From assembly GCF_001426375.1 (NCBI RefSeq), contig NZ_LMEO01000034.1:32031-96030 (forward strand): 64,000 nucleotides of DNA, read 5' to 3'. Positions 1-7,899 of the stretch are shown in pieces; positions within the stretch are counted from its first letter, which is position 1, and every line of letters starts with the position of its first letter. Origin of the DNA: Paenibacillus sp. Root444D2 (lineage in GTDB: Bacteria > Bacillota > Bacilli > Paenibacillales > NBRC-103111). Both the position numbers and the translations under genes were made by a program. The notes below the pieces were generated by a model, which searched no databases, was not told the origin of the DNA, and saw nothing but the letters and a program-made list of their open reading frames with translations.

Positions 1-26
1 TCCTATTTTTACAAAATACGCTGGAA

Positions 27-60
27 ATGAAGAAATAGCAGTCTCTAAAGGCTCTTATCC
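27..60. repeat. Dispersed short repeat, family II (single copy)
   Basis: The stretch reading AATAGCAGTCTCTAAAGG followed by CTCTTAT matches the repeats clustered after the aminopeptidase gene (36365-36610), where the form is AATAGCAGCCTTTAAGAG plus CTCTTAT. No coding frame crosses it. The match was found by eye. Confidence 0.5.
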
Positions 61-119
61 AACTGCATTTCTTCCGAAACCATACTTGGAAAAATCGGAC
101 TTTTATTATGAAATTGACT

Positions 120-195
120 CCATTATGCAACATCAGGGGTGAGCGGCTGGATCTAGGCAGCAATTGTTGCACTTTTTACAACATCAATCTGCCGC
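120..195 (+). repeat. Dispersed TGTTGTA-type repeat, family I (truncated copy A)
   Basis: This segment runs from CATTATGCAACATCAGGG through GCTGGATCTAGGCAGC to CTTTTTACAACATCAATC. It is nearly identical to copy C (12152-12350, opposite strand) and similar to the end of copy B (1989-2190). Only the right-hand part of the element is present. It abuts the decayed livF sequence, as if the element joined or replaced the 5' part of that gene. Confidence 0.7.
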
Positions 196-572
196 GGATG
201 GGGATTATGGTTTTCGATATGTTCCCCCGCTTAGGCGGAGCGTCACAAGCAAATGGCGGGTACGTTAAGCGGAGGCGAGCAGCAGATGCTTGCGATCGGT
301 AGGCGCTGATGGCGGAGCCGAAGCTGCTGATGCTCGACGAGCCGTCCATGGGGCTCGCTCTCATTATCGTCATAGAAATCATGAAGATCATTAAAAACAT
401 TAACGAACAGAACAAGACAACGATCTTGCTGGTAGAACAAAATGCCAAAGCTGCGCTCAAACTGGCCCACCGGGGTTATGTGTTGGAAACAGGCAACATT
501 ACAATGGAAGAAAGCTCGGAAGCGCTTCGCAGCAACGACAACATCGTCAAAGCTTACCTAGGCGCACATTAA
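196..572 (+). pseudogene. livF: livF remnant: branched-chain amino-acid ABC transporter ATPase, 3' end only
   Basis: Read across three frames, the DNA encodes the C-terminal half of a LivF-type ATPase. It contains VFDMFPRL, then the ABC signature LSGGEQQMLAIGR, then the Walker B stretch LLMLDEPSMGL and the TTILLVEQNAKAALKLAHRGYVLETG tail region ending at 572. A one-base shift lies between FPRL (about 232) and the ERHKQ segment. A second lies after IGR (about 302), where one base of the expected GGT-AGG-GCG is missing. The Walker A half is absent and is replaced on the left by dispersed repeat copy A. The usual AP after GL reads AL. No liv permease or binding-protein genes are nearby, so this is a dead fragment. 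LivF in intact systems is one of two ATPases powering leucine/isoleucine/valine uptake. Confidence 0.85.
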
Positions 573-626
573 GCCTATTATTTGGCAGCGCCGGTTCGTA
601 GGAATGGTTTATTTCAAGTATTAGCA

Positions 627-673
627 GGGGCTGTCCCAAAAGTCATCTATTTATGACATTTGGGACAGCCCCT
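627..673. terminator. Long hairpin, terminator-like
   Basis: The arms AGGGGCTGTCCCAAA..GTCAT and ATGAC..TTTGGGACAGCCCCT form a stem of about 20 bp around a short loop. There is no long T run. It separates the livF remnant from the peroxiredoxin promoter region and could act as a transcription barrier in either direction. Confidence 0.6.
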
Positions 674-720
674 ACTGCTCGTAAATCGATTTTTATTCAT
701 GTTCATCAGCTCTTCATATA

Positions 721-735
721 TTATAATAATTATTA
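721..735. promoter_or_regulatory. PerR box upstream of the peroxiredoxin gene
   Basis: TTATAATAATTATTA matches the Bacillus PerR consensus TTATAATNATTATAA at 14 of 15 positions. It lies about 90 bp before the peroxiredoxin start. A weak sigma-A promoter can be proposed just downstream (TTGACT at 756-761, 17-bp spacer, TACCAT at 779-784). PerR is the peroxide-sensing Fur-family repressor that commonly controls peroxidase genes, so peroxide induction is inferred. Confidence 0.7.
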
Positions 736-823
736 TGTAGTATCTGATCTAATTATTGACTTTCATCTAGTCGGATGGTACCATTTTATACGAATAAGAT
801 AGATTTGAGGAGGAATCATAGCC

Positions 824-1372
824 ATGGCAGAGCGTTTAGTTGGTAAACAAGCTCCAGATTTTACAATGGAGACCGCTACAGGTGACGGTAAAGAATTTGG
901 TAAAGTTTCTTTGTCTGATTACAAAGGAAAATGGTTAGTATTATTCTTCTACCCATTGGACTTCACATTCGTATGTCCTACAGAAATCACAGCTTTGAGT
1001 TATGCTGCTAGTCAGTTCAAAGAACTGGACACTGAGATCCTTGGTGTTTCCATCGACAGTATCCACACGCACAAAGCTTGGATCAATACGCCAATCAACG
1101 ATAATGGTCTTGGCAAATTGGAATTCCCACTTGCTGCTGACATCACGAAATCCGTAGCACGTGACTACGGCGTTCTGATCGAAGAAGAAGGTATCGCGCT
1201 TCGCGGTCTGTTCATCATTGATCCAGAAGGCGAAATGAAATACGAAGTTGTTAACCACAACGACGTAGGCCGCAGCGTAGAAGAAACACTTCGTGTGCTT
1301 CAAGCGCTTCAATCCGGCGGATTGTGCCCAATGAACTGGAAACCAGGCGACAAAAACCTGGTTGTAAAATAA
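824..1372 (+). CDS. Peroxiredoxin, typical 2-Cys AhpC/Prx1 type
   Basis: This 182-residue thioredoxin-fold peroxidase should reduce hydrogen peroxide and organic peroxides in the cytoplasm. The peroxidatic cysteine is C51 in the DFTFVCPTE motif, and the resolving cysteine is C168 in GGLCPMNW, as in the dimeric 2-Cys family. Length is normal for the family. A strong ribosome binding site (GAGGAGG) precedes the ATG by about 8 bases. It is a single gene between a PerR box and its own terminator. No ahpF reductase gene is adjacent, so electrons probably come from thioredoxin. The gene ends with the YF-less short tail seen in many bacterial Prx1-type proteins. A separate ahpC elsewhere in the genome is possible, so I leave the symbol empty. 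Confidence 0.95.
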   Translation: MAERLVGKQAPDFTMETATGDGKEFGKVSLSDYKGKWLVLFFYPLDFTFVCPTEITALSYAASQFKELDTEILGVSIDSIHTHKAWINTPINDNGLGKLEFPLAADITKSVARDYGVLIEEEGIALRGLFIIDPEGEMKYEVVNHNDVGRSVEETLRVLQALQSGGLCPMNWKPGDKNLVVK

Positions 1373-1391
1373 GCTTTTTGAATACATAGAG

Positions 1392-1436
1392 AAGCTCCTC
1401 TGGTTAGCATGCGAATGCGAGCAGGGGAGCTTTTCT
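1392..1436 (+). terminator. Rho-independent terminator after the peroxiredoxin gene
   Basis: AAGCTCCTCTG pairs with CAGGGGAGCTT and is followed by TTTTCTT. The loop contains a smaller GCATGCGAATGC hairpin. The 3' end lies just before the ribosome binding site of the next gene. Confidence 0.75.
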
Positions 1437-1454
1437 TCATGAAGGAGAGCGGAC

Positions 1455-1844
1455 ATGACGGTTCCGACGAATTTGAAATATACAAGAGATCACTACTGGA
1501 TTCGACTCGAAGGGGAAAAAGCTGTTGTCGGGTTAACAGAGTATGGGATCAGCGAGCTGGGTATGCTTGTTTTTATCGAGCTCCCTGATCTGGATACTCA
1601 TGTGAGAAAAGGGGAATTCATGGGTTCTGTTGAGACTGTTGCGGATGACGAACACGATCTGCTAGCCCCATTATCCGGCCAAATAACATCAGTCAATCGG
1701 CTGCTGGAAAGAGCGGTGATGCTGATTCACGAATCTCCTTATGACAAGGGCTGGCTATTTACGATTCAGTGGAGTCAAGGGTCTGAGCTTGAGCAGCTAT
1801 GGGAAGAGGAAACATATTTGCGGGATTTTTCGCTGGAAGACTGA
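1455..1844 (+). CDS. GcvH-like protein lacking the lipoyl lysine
   Basis: The 129-residue product is clearly homologous to the glycine cleavage H protein: it begins NLKYTRDHYWIRLEG, has LTEYGISELGMLVFIELPD, and later SPYDKGWLFTIQ. H protein normally carries lipoate on a lysine in the ESVK motif. Here the equivalent stretch reads GSVETVADDEHDLLAPLSG, so alanine or aspartate (about residues 63-64) replaces the lysine and one extra residue is present. It therefore cannot shuttle an aminomethyl group in the usual way. A canonical gcvH with lysine K65 lies at 57087. The start is supported by GAAGGAG seven bases upstream. It follows the peroxiredoxin terminator closely and has its own terminator. 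It could be a degenerate paralogue, a lipoylation decoy or a regulatory partner; which is unknown. Confidence 0.85.
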   Translation: MTVPTNLKYTRDHYWIRLEGEKAVVGLTEYGISELGMLVFIELPDLDTHVRKGEFMGSVETVADDEHDLLAPLSGQITSVNRLLERAVMLIHESPYDKGWLFTIQWSQGSELEQLWEEETYLRDFSLED

Positions 1845-1864
1845 GTGCTGCGCCATAAAAAGTA

Positions 1865-1907
1865 AAGAATGCAAGACCACTTCATTGGGGTCCAGCATTC
1901 TTTTTTT
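1865..1907 (+). terminator. Rho-independent terminator after the GcvH-like gene
   Basis: AAGAATGC pairs with GCATTCTT, with an inner GGACC-type pairing (GACC with GGTC), and is followed by a run of seven Ts. Confidence 0.85.
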
Positions 1908-1988
1908 GTATATAAGCAAATTAGAAGTGCAAGTTTCCGATTTTAGAGTCATTCAGCTTTCGTGAGAGAAGATGGGCTATAGTGTCTA

Positions 1989-2190
1989 ACAATGTTGTAT
2001 TTCCTACAACAATTCACACGCCTAAAGGCTATTTTGCCACTTGAAGTTGCAGTTTGTACAACATTTCGAGCCTATTTTTGCAAAATCGCCCGTATTGGGC
2101 GGAAATGTTGTACATTATGCAACAACGAAGAGAGAGGAGCGAGATTTAGGCAGCAATTGTTGCACTATCTACAACATCATTCAACCGCGC
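1989..2190 (+). repeat. Dispersed TGTTGTA-type repeat, family I (copy B)
   Basis: This non-coding element of about 200 bp contains several small palindromes built from TGTTGTA and TACAACA halves, for example ATGTTGTATTTCCTACAACA and TGTTGTACATTATGCAACA. The order of palindromes and connecting sequence (CAATTCACACG, AAAGGCTAT, TTGAAGTTGCA, AGGCAGCAATTGTTGCA) matches copy C at 12152-12350 read on the minus strand. No transposase is encoded. It resembles a miniature palindromic element or a structured intergenic repeat. Confidence 0.75.
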
Positions 2191-2220
2191 ATATAAATTC
2201 ATTCATCTAGCACCCTTCAT

Positions 2221-2427
2221 GTGACGATTGATCCCGATTTAAGCCACCTCCATGTAGAGCGAGATTGGATGAATGAATCGACGGTTTTGAGGGTAGCGGG
2301 TACCGGATCAACAGACGAATATACGAAGCCGCGGTTGCCTGTCCCTGCTGTTTATTTTGAAAATCACTATAGTTCAAATTTGGAAGCGCAGCGTGAAAGG
2401 ATTGGGGAGTACGATGAACCGAAATGA
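2221..2427 (+). CDS. Short open frame of unknown nature, possibly a gene remnant
   Basis: A 68-codon frame opens with GTG and has a plausible composition (VTIDPDLSHLHVERDWMNEST at its start, quoted to 20 residues as VTIDPDLSHLHVERDWMNES). No ribosome binding site precedes it, and the frame stays open upstream into repeat copy B. I do not recognise the family. It may be the tail of a gene truncated by the repeat, because protein-like sequence begins right where the repeat ends. It does not overlap the kinase gene that follows. Confidence 0.25.
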   Translation: MTIDPDLSHLHVERDWMNESTVLRVAGTGSTDEYTKPRLPVPAVYFENHYSSNLEAQRERIGEYDEPK

Positions 2428-2532
2428 AAATGTGCTGGGAAGTAAGCGATGGTGAAAAGGTAGACGCTTCCATAAAAATTTTTGGTATGATGGGAGGTGA
2501 TTGAACTATGAACGGTCCAACAGGGAGGAAAT

Positions 2533-4278
2533 GTGAAAAGACTAACAAAGCTGCCCAAATTGTACGTTTTTCAAAAAGTCATTATCGTGTTCACGGCATT
2601 GATTATTCCTGTCTATCTGGTAAATCTATTGATGAATATGATGGGGCAATCCTTTATCAAACAGGAATTTTCGAATTCAATCCAGTCCAAAGTGCAATTT
2701 TACTCGAACCAGTTAGATGATCAAATCTCTTTCATCCGAAACCAGCAGCTGCAGGTTATCAACGATTCCGATCTTCAGAAGCTAAACTTTCTATCAGGCA
2801 CACTTGATGACTTTGAAGAAATCCAACTCGTAAAAAGGGTAAAGGAACGATTGGCCACCATCCAGAACTCCAGTGAGTATTTGCTCAATACTGGGGTATA
2901 TTTGAAATCATTTGGAAGGACGATCTCCACGCAAAGCGGAATCACTGAGCTGCCGAATCAGGAGTATGAGGTGATTGAAAAGTTCTTTAATTATTCGCCA
3001 AAACCATCCTTATACTACAGCAATGGCCGATTGTTTTTTATCGAGTTTGCAAACAATTCAAGTGTCATCGTCTATTTGGAGCTATCCGTCCAAAAATTGG
3101 AAAAAACACTGAACCAGCTAGTAGGAAATTATGGCGATGCCGGTGCTGTTCTCACCAATGAATCGTTTAGTTTTGATATATCACCTAAGCATGAAGATGC
3201 CATTGTCCAAAGTATATTCAATATCGTTTCAAAAGAGCAGAGTAACAAAACGTTGGATAGTCATATCCTTAAAGTCAGAGATCAAAGTTACTGGGTCACC
3301 TCCACCCGTATAAGTACACTAGGACTAACCCTTTTCTCCTATGTAAATCAAAATGAACTTACCGGGTCTCTCAAGAAATTCAATGTTTGGTTAATCATTA
3401 TGTCTGTGGTCTCGATGGCGATCATTCTTGTTTTTTCATTTTCAGTCAAAATGATGATTCACAATCCGCTAAAAGAGTTGATTGCCGCGTTCAAAACGCT
3501 GGAAACGGATAACCTGAACATTTCGATAAGGCCGAAAAATGACATTGAGTTTGGTTACCTCTATAGAAGCTTTGACAAGATGATAGACAAGCTAAAGCAA
3601 TCGATTCAACAAAATTATGAACAGAAAATAGCGCTGCAGCATTCTGAATTAAAACAGCTGCAGTCGCAGATCAATCCACACTTTCTCTACAATGGATTTT
3701 TCAATATTTACATGATGTGCAAGGCCAAAGATTACGAAACGGTTGCCACATTTGCTCAGAAGCTGGGCAGCTATTATCAGTTTGTTACAAGAAGCGGAGA
3801 GGATGAAGTACCGTTTGCCAAGGAATATCGACATGCCATGGATTACGTGGAAATCCAACGTATTAGGTTCTCCAATCGGATTCAAGTCGTAGCGGAAGAA
3901 ATTCCCGATGCGTGCAAACATCTCATGGTTCCGAGACTAATCCTGCAGCCCATCATCGAAAACACATTTGAGCATGCTTTTGAGAACGAACGCAAAGGCG
4001 GCAGTATCCATATCAAAGTTACGTGTGAGAATCATAGGTTGTGCATATGTGTGGAAGATGATGGAAATAAAATCACGGATGAGTTCATTCATTCCCTGGA
4101 TGCGAAACTCGCGAATTCCTTCAATGTGCTTGAAAAGACAGGCATCATCAATGTTTGTAATCGAATCCGGCTGAAGTATGGCGAGGAGAGCGGGTTATTT
4201 GTATCCCGAAGTGACTATGGGGGGCTTAAAGCAGAAATCATCATTCAATTCAATTATGGGGGCGGCAGCGATGTATAG
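2533..4278 (+). CDS. Two-component sensor histidine kinase, YesM family
   Basis: The 581-residue membrane kinase should sense an extracellular sugar-related signal and phosphorylate the regulator encoded next. One membrane segment lies at about 17-37 and a second at 284-306, leaving an extracellular sensor domain of about 245 residues. A HAMP linker follows at about 307-360. The His_kinase region carries INPHFLYN with the phosphate-accepting H383. The ATP-binding domain has the N box QPIIENTFEHAF (N477) and an EDDGN G1-like box near 508. The start is GTG, chosen because AGGGAGG lies six bases upstream; an overlapping ATG at 2508 has no such support. The final eight bases overlap the regulator gene, so the two are translationally coupled. 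YesM-type kinases typically control the ABC importer genes beside them, as here. Confidence 0.93.
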   Translation: MKRLTKLPKLYVFQKVIIVFTALIIPVYLVNLLMNMMGQSFIKQEFSNSIQSKVQFYSNQLDDQISFIRNQQLQVINDSDLQKLNFLSGTLDDFEEIQLVKRVKERLATIQNSSEYLLNTGVYLKSFGRTISTQSGITELPNQEYEVIEKFFNYSPKPSLYYSNGRLFFIEFANNSSVIVYLELSVQKLEKTLNQLVGNYGDAGAVLTNESFSFDISPKHEDAIVQSIFNIVSKEQSNKTLDSHILKVRDQSYWVTSTRISTLGLTLFSYVNQNELTGSLKKFNVWLIIMSVVSMAIILVFSFSVKMMIHNPLKELIAAFKTLETDNLNISIRPKNDIEFGYLYRSFDKMIDKLKQSIQQNYEQKIALQHSELKQLQSQINPHFLYNGFFNIYMMCKAKDYETVATFAQKLGSYYQFVTRSGEDEVPFAKEYRHAMDYVEIQRIRFSNRIQVVAEEIPDACKHLMVPRLILQPIIENTFEHAFENERKGGSIHIKVTCENHRLCICVEDDGNKITDEFIHSLDAKLANSFNVLEKTGIINVCNRIRLKYGEESGLFVSRSDYGGLKAEIIIQFNYGGGSDV

Positions 4279-5956
4279 ACTTTTAATTGTGGACGACGAG
4301 CCGGCAATTGTCGAGGGACTTGTACAGATATTTCAGGAAAGAGAGGAGCTAGATCTCGACATCTGCAAGGCTTACTCCGCGTTTGAGGCGATTGAAATTA
4401 TCAAAAAAACGAAGATTGATGTCGTTCTCAGCGATATTCGCATGCCGGAGAAAAATGGTTTGCAATTGATGGATGAGATCTTATTTTACTGGCCTTCCTG
4501 TAAAATTATTTTTTTGACGGGGCACAACGAATTTGATTATGTGTACACCGCTATTCAAAAAAATGTGGAAAGCTATATTCTGAAAACCGAAGAAGATAAG
4601 GTTGTCATCGGTGCGGTTACAAATGCGTTAATGAAAATAGAGGATGAGCTAAAGAACAATGATCTTGTTGATAAGGCCCGGAAGCAAATGCTGGTCATGG
4701 CACCGCTATTGAATAAGGAAATGTTCGAGGCTTTACTTTTAGGCGAAAATGTAGCCGATCTTCTAGCCGAAGACCTATTTGCGGGACAAGATTTAAAGCT
4801 GAAGGGGGATTCCCCTGTATTGATCCTTGTTGGCAAAATGGACTGTTGGCCAGAAGGCATGTCGTATGCCAATAAACGAAACGCGCTTTATTCCGTTAGG
4901 AACTTAGTTGAGCAATACTTGCCTTCCTCGATGATAAACGAAGACATTGTATATGAAAATTCGACAATTGTTTGGTTCATCCAGCTGAGTTCCGATACGG
5001 ACAGGTTTCGAAATGAAGACGATGCCATCGATTGGGGTAGCCTAGTCACCTATTTGAAAGGAATACTGGAATCGGTTCAAAATGCGTGCCGCGATCTGCT
5101 TCAAATGGACGTATCTTTCATCATTTCTAGGGGAGCAGTCGAATGGGACAGCATCCATAAGGAATTCGAACTTATGAAAGCGATGATGAAGAAAAGATCC
5201 GCTGCTGGGCTCAAAATGACGATCATGGACCTCGGCATGACGAACGAATTTTTCAAAGTAGAACCTGCGAAGGTTTCCGCTTACTCGGATGAATTCAACA
5301 AGAAACTGCGATTGCTTGAAAAAAGGCTGGATGAAGGGGACGAGCAGCAAGCTGAAATCGTCTGCAGGGATCTGATCGGCAGTTTGAAACATGATATGGC
5401 TCAAAATTACCTTGTCGGTCTAGAAAGGTACTATATGTTTGTACTCGTCTTCCTAGCCTATATCAATGGGCAAAACATTACGGAAAGAATCAAGGAACAT
5501 AGACATTTCGAGAATTTTGCCATGATGGACATTCCCGGTGATTGGCTAACTACGGAAGCCTTTTATATAGAGCTTGGCAAACAGATATGCATGGAGAAAA
5601 AAGAGCAAGTTGACAAGGGCGAAAATTTGTTAGTTGAGCGAATTCATAGGTTTATAAACGAAAACTTGGGTGGAGATCTTTCTCTTGCGAGAATCGCTGA
5701 AGTGGTTTATTTTAATCCTTCGTATCTTTCACGTTTTTATAAGCAGCTTACAGGGCGCAATCTTTCTGACTATATCAATACAGCCAAAGCGGAAGCGGCG
5801 GTGAATATGCTAGAGGACATGCAGGTGAAGATCAATGAAATTGCTTTGAAGCTGGGATTTGAATCTCCTTCTTACTTCACGGCATTTTTTCGGAAAATGA
5901 AAGAAGTGTCACCGCAGGAATATCGGGACTCAATCATTCACAAAACGAGGAAGTAA
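4271..5956 (+). CDS. Response regulator with AraC-type DNA-binding domain, YesN family
   Basis: The 561-residue regulator starts at the ATG within ATGTATAG, overlapping the kinase stop by eight bases; longer upstream starts lie inside the kinase gene. The N-terminal receiver domain (MYRLLIVDDEPAIVEG) has the acidic pair D8/D9 and the phosphorylated aspartate D55 in VVLSDIRMPE. A long middle region of about 300 residues has no motif I recognise. The C-terminal 100 residues form a double helix-turn-helix of the AraC/XylS type, including LSLARIAEVVYFNPSYLSRF and INEIALKLGFESPSYFTAFF. It probably activates the solute-binding protein gene 140 bp downstream when phosphorylated. The partner kinase is immediately upstream. 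Confidence 0.93.
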   Translation: MYRLLIVDDEPAIVEGLVQIFQEREELDLDICKAYSAFEAIEIIKKTKIDVVLSDIRMPEKNGLQLMDEILFYWPSCKIIFLTGHNEFDYVYTAIQKNVESYILKTEEDKVVIGAVTNALMKIEDELKNNDLVDKARKQMLVMAPLLNKEMFEALLLGENVADLLAEDLFAGQDLKLKGDSPVLILVGKMDCWPEGMSYANKRNALYSVRNLVEQYLPSSMINEDIVYENSTIVWFIQLSSDTDRFRNEDDAIDWGSLVTYLKGILESVQNACRDLLQMDVSFIISRGAVEWDSIHKEFELMKAMMKKRSAAGLKMTIMDLGMTNEFFKVEPAKVSAYSDEFNKKLRLLEKRLDEGDEQQAEIVCRDLIGSLKHDMAQNYLVGLERYYMFVLVFLAYINGQNITERIKEHRHFENFAMMDIPGDWLTTEAFYIELGKQICMEKKEQVDKGENLLVERIHRFINENLGGDLSLARIAEVVYFNPSYLSRFYKQLTGRNLSDYINTAKAEAAVNMLEDMQVKINEIALKLGFESPSYFTAFFRKMKEVSPQEYRDSIIHKTRK

Positions 5957-6096
5957 ACAAAACAGAACGATGTAAATAGTTTATTATAGCGATCATTCGC
6001 CCCCCAGCATTACAATAAATAGTGTAAAGCTCGAGCCTTTACCATAGATCGTTAACACTGTTAGTTCTCAATTTACGAAAATATGGGGGGTAAAAC

Positions 6097-7800
6097 ATGA
6101 AAAGAAAGCATGTCAGTTCTGTTCTAGTGACTACACTGATGGTTGCATCGTTAGCAGCTTGCAGCAATAATGAAAGCGCTTCAAGCTCGACGAGTACACC
6201 GCAGCAAACTACCAATACCCAAAAAAACGAAACCGTAGATCCATTGGGGAAATACGCTCAACCGATCACCGTTACCGAAGTGCTAGGTTACCGCCCTCCG
6301 GAAGACCCGAAAACGCCAAAGGGAATTACGCCCGATCAGAATGCCTATCTGAAAGATTTGAAAGAAATGCTGAATATTGATCTGAAATACTTGTGGAGCG
6401 TACCGACCGAACAATACGAGCAAAAGTTTTCTCTTGCTGTTGCTTCCGCAGATTTGCCTGACATCTTGGATCTGGACTCGCTGCAATTTGAGAAATTGAA
6501 AAGTCAGGGCATGCTTGCAGATCTGACGGATGCTTACAATAAATACGCATCACCCGCTTTGAAGAATTATATGCAGGTGGATGGCGGGTTTGCTATGAAG
6601 ACCACAACAACCGATGGCAAACTTTTGGGTATTCCTGGTTTCGAGGATCCGTATTTATCGACACAGCTATTGTGGATTCGGAAGGATTGGCTGAACAACC
6701 TCAACCTGCAGCCTCCGAAAACCATTGACGATTTGGAAAAAATAGCTGATGCCTTTGTCAAAAATGACCCTGGCAAAACCGGTAAAAATGATCGATATGG
6801 CATTGCGATGCAGAAAGCCCTCATTGGTTGGGGATTTGACGCGAGGGGTGTTTTCAATGGCTATGGTACGGCTCCAAAAGCTTGGATTAAAGGGAAAGAC
6901 GGCAAGCTTGCAGCGGGTGAAATCCAGCCTGAAACGAAAAACGCTTTGGCCAAGCTGCAGTCCTGGTATCAAAAGGGGCTTATTGATAAGGAATTTGCGC
7001 TGAAAGATGAGAACAAGGTTGTGGAAGATATTGTTGCCGGCAGGGTTGGCATTTCGTACGGTGAATGGTGGTACCCGAACTGGCCGCTCAATATTAACAA
7101 GGATAAGGATCCAAATGCAGAGTGGGAAGCTTATCAAATTCCATCGCTGGATGGTCAGCCAGGGAAATCGATGGTGGGCAAGGTGCGGATGAGCCACATT
7201 ATTGCAGTAAACAAAAAAGCGAAAAACCCAGAAGCTGCGATTAAGATGATTAATTTCTATCTCGAAATGGGTAAAAAACAATATCTGGAGAAAAACAAAG
7301 CGGAAAACGGGTATGTTTACAATTGGTTCGTGCCTAGAATCTACAACCCTGCTCAAATTGAAACCATTTACACAGAGGTCAACAAGGCATTGGATGCCAA
7401 GCAAGAGGCGATTACGCTTGATGATGATAACTACAAAAATGTCGCAGACGTGTTTAAGGCAACCAAGGAGTTCCTTGCAGGCGACACGACGAACGCAACC
7501 AAAGGTTCAAATTGGGGCCAATACTATAGCCGTGCAGCTAAAAATGGCGGTTGGGGCATAACGCGCCAAATTCGTGACAGCAAGCAAGTGTTCTTTAACG
7601 AGTTTTACGGTGTTCCGACGGAAACACAGGTCGAAAAGGGAGCGCAGCTGGATAAGCTTCTCGACGAAACCTATACCAAAATCATTATGGGCGCATCGAT
7701 AAGCGAATTCGATAAGTACGTTGAGAGCTGGAAGAAGCTTGGCGGAGACGATATCACGAAGGAAGTAAACGAGTGGTACACGAAGAATGCCGTAAAATAA
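6097..7800 (+). CDS. Sugar ABC transporter substrate-binding lipoprotein, LplA type
   Basis: This 567-residue extracellular binding protein has a lipoprotein signal peptide (lipobox SLAAC, modified C22) followed by a Ser/Thr/Asn-rich linker. The mature part contains typical family features such as TTTDGKLLGIPGF and LWIRKDWLNNLNLQPPKTID, and it is of the large subfamily (above 500 residues) that serves oligosaccharide importers of the LplABC/YtcQ group. The ribosome binding site is GGGGGG seven bases before ATG. It is the first transport gene after the two-component pair and is followed by a stable hairpin. The two permeases come next. No ATPase gene is in the cassette, so it probably shares a general MsmX-like ATPase. 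The substrate is unknown. Confidence 0.93.
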   Translation: MKRKHVSSVLVTTLMVASLAACSNNESASSSTSTPQQTTNTQKNETVDPLGKYAQPITVTEVLGYRPPEDPKTPKGITPDQNAYLKDLKEMLNIDLKYLWSVPTEQYEQKFSLAVASADLPDILDLDSLQFEKLKSQGMLADLTDAYNKYASPALKNYMQVDGGFAMKTTTTDGKLLGIPGFEDPYLSTQLLWIRKDWLNNLNLQPPKTIDDLEKIADAFVKNDPGKTGKNDRYGIAMQKALIGWGFDARGVFNGYGTAPKAWIKGKDGKLAAGEIQPETKNALAKLQSWYQKGLIDKEFALKDENKVVEDIVAGRVGISYGEWWYPNWPLNINKDKDPNAEWEAYQIPSLDGQPGKSMVGKVRMSHIIAVNKKAKNPEAAIKMINFYLEMGKKQYLEKNKAENGYVYNWFVPRIYNPAQIETIYTEVNKALDAKQEAITLDDDNYKNVADVFKATKEFLAGDTTNATKGSNWGQYYSRAAKNGGWGITRQIRDSKQVFFNEFYGVPTETQVEKGAQLDKLLDETYTKIIMGASISEFDKYVESWKKLGGDDITKEVNEWYTKNAVK

Positions 7801-7815
7801 GGTGAACCATAGAAC

Positions 7816-7848
7816 GGGGGGAGAGGAGTTACTTACAATCTCTCCCCC
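7816..7848 (+). terminator. Intercistronic hairpin between binding protein and permease genes
   Basis: GGGGGAGAG and CTCTCCCCC form a strong stem with a 15-base loop and no good T run. Hairpins at this place in ABC operons usually give partial termination or protect the upstream mRNA, so that the binding protein is made in excess. Confidence 0.7.
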
Positions 7849-7899
7849 ATTTCATTAAAATGGGACGTTTGAATTTGTGTGCGATTGGAGGCTTCACAG

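Noticed and set aside
1741-1965. Open frame across the end of the GcvH-like gene
   Set aside because: It runs through the terminator hairpin and shares the DNA of the supported gene.
2508-2720. Open frame starting ATG 2508 ahead of the sensor kinase
   Set aside because: It overlaps the kinase gene in another frame, and the GGAGG site is placed for the GTG at 2533.
6169-6183. Catabolite response element TGAAAGCGCTTCA in the binding-protein gene
   Set aside because: It partly matches the CcpA consensus but the right half deviates and it lies in the linker-coding region; too weak to call.
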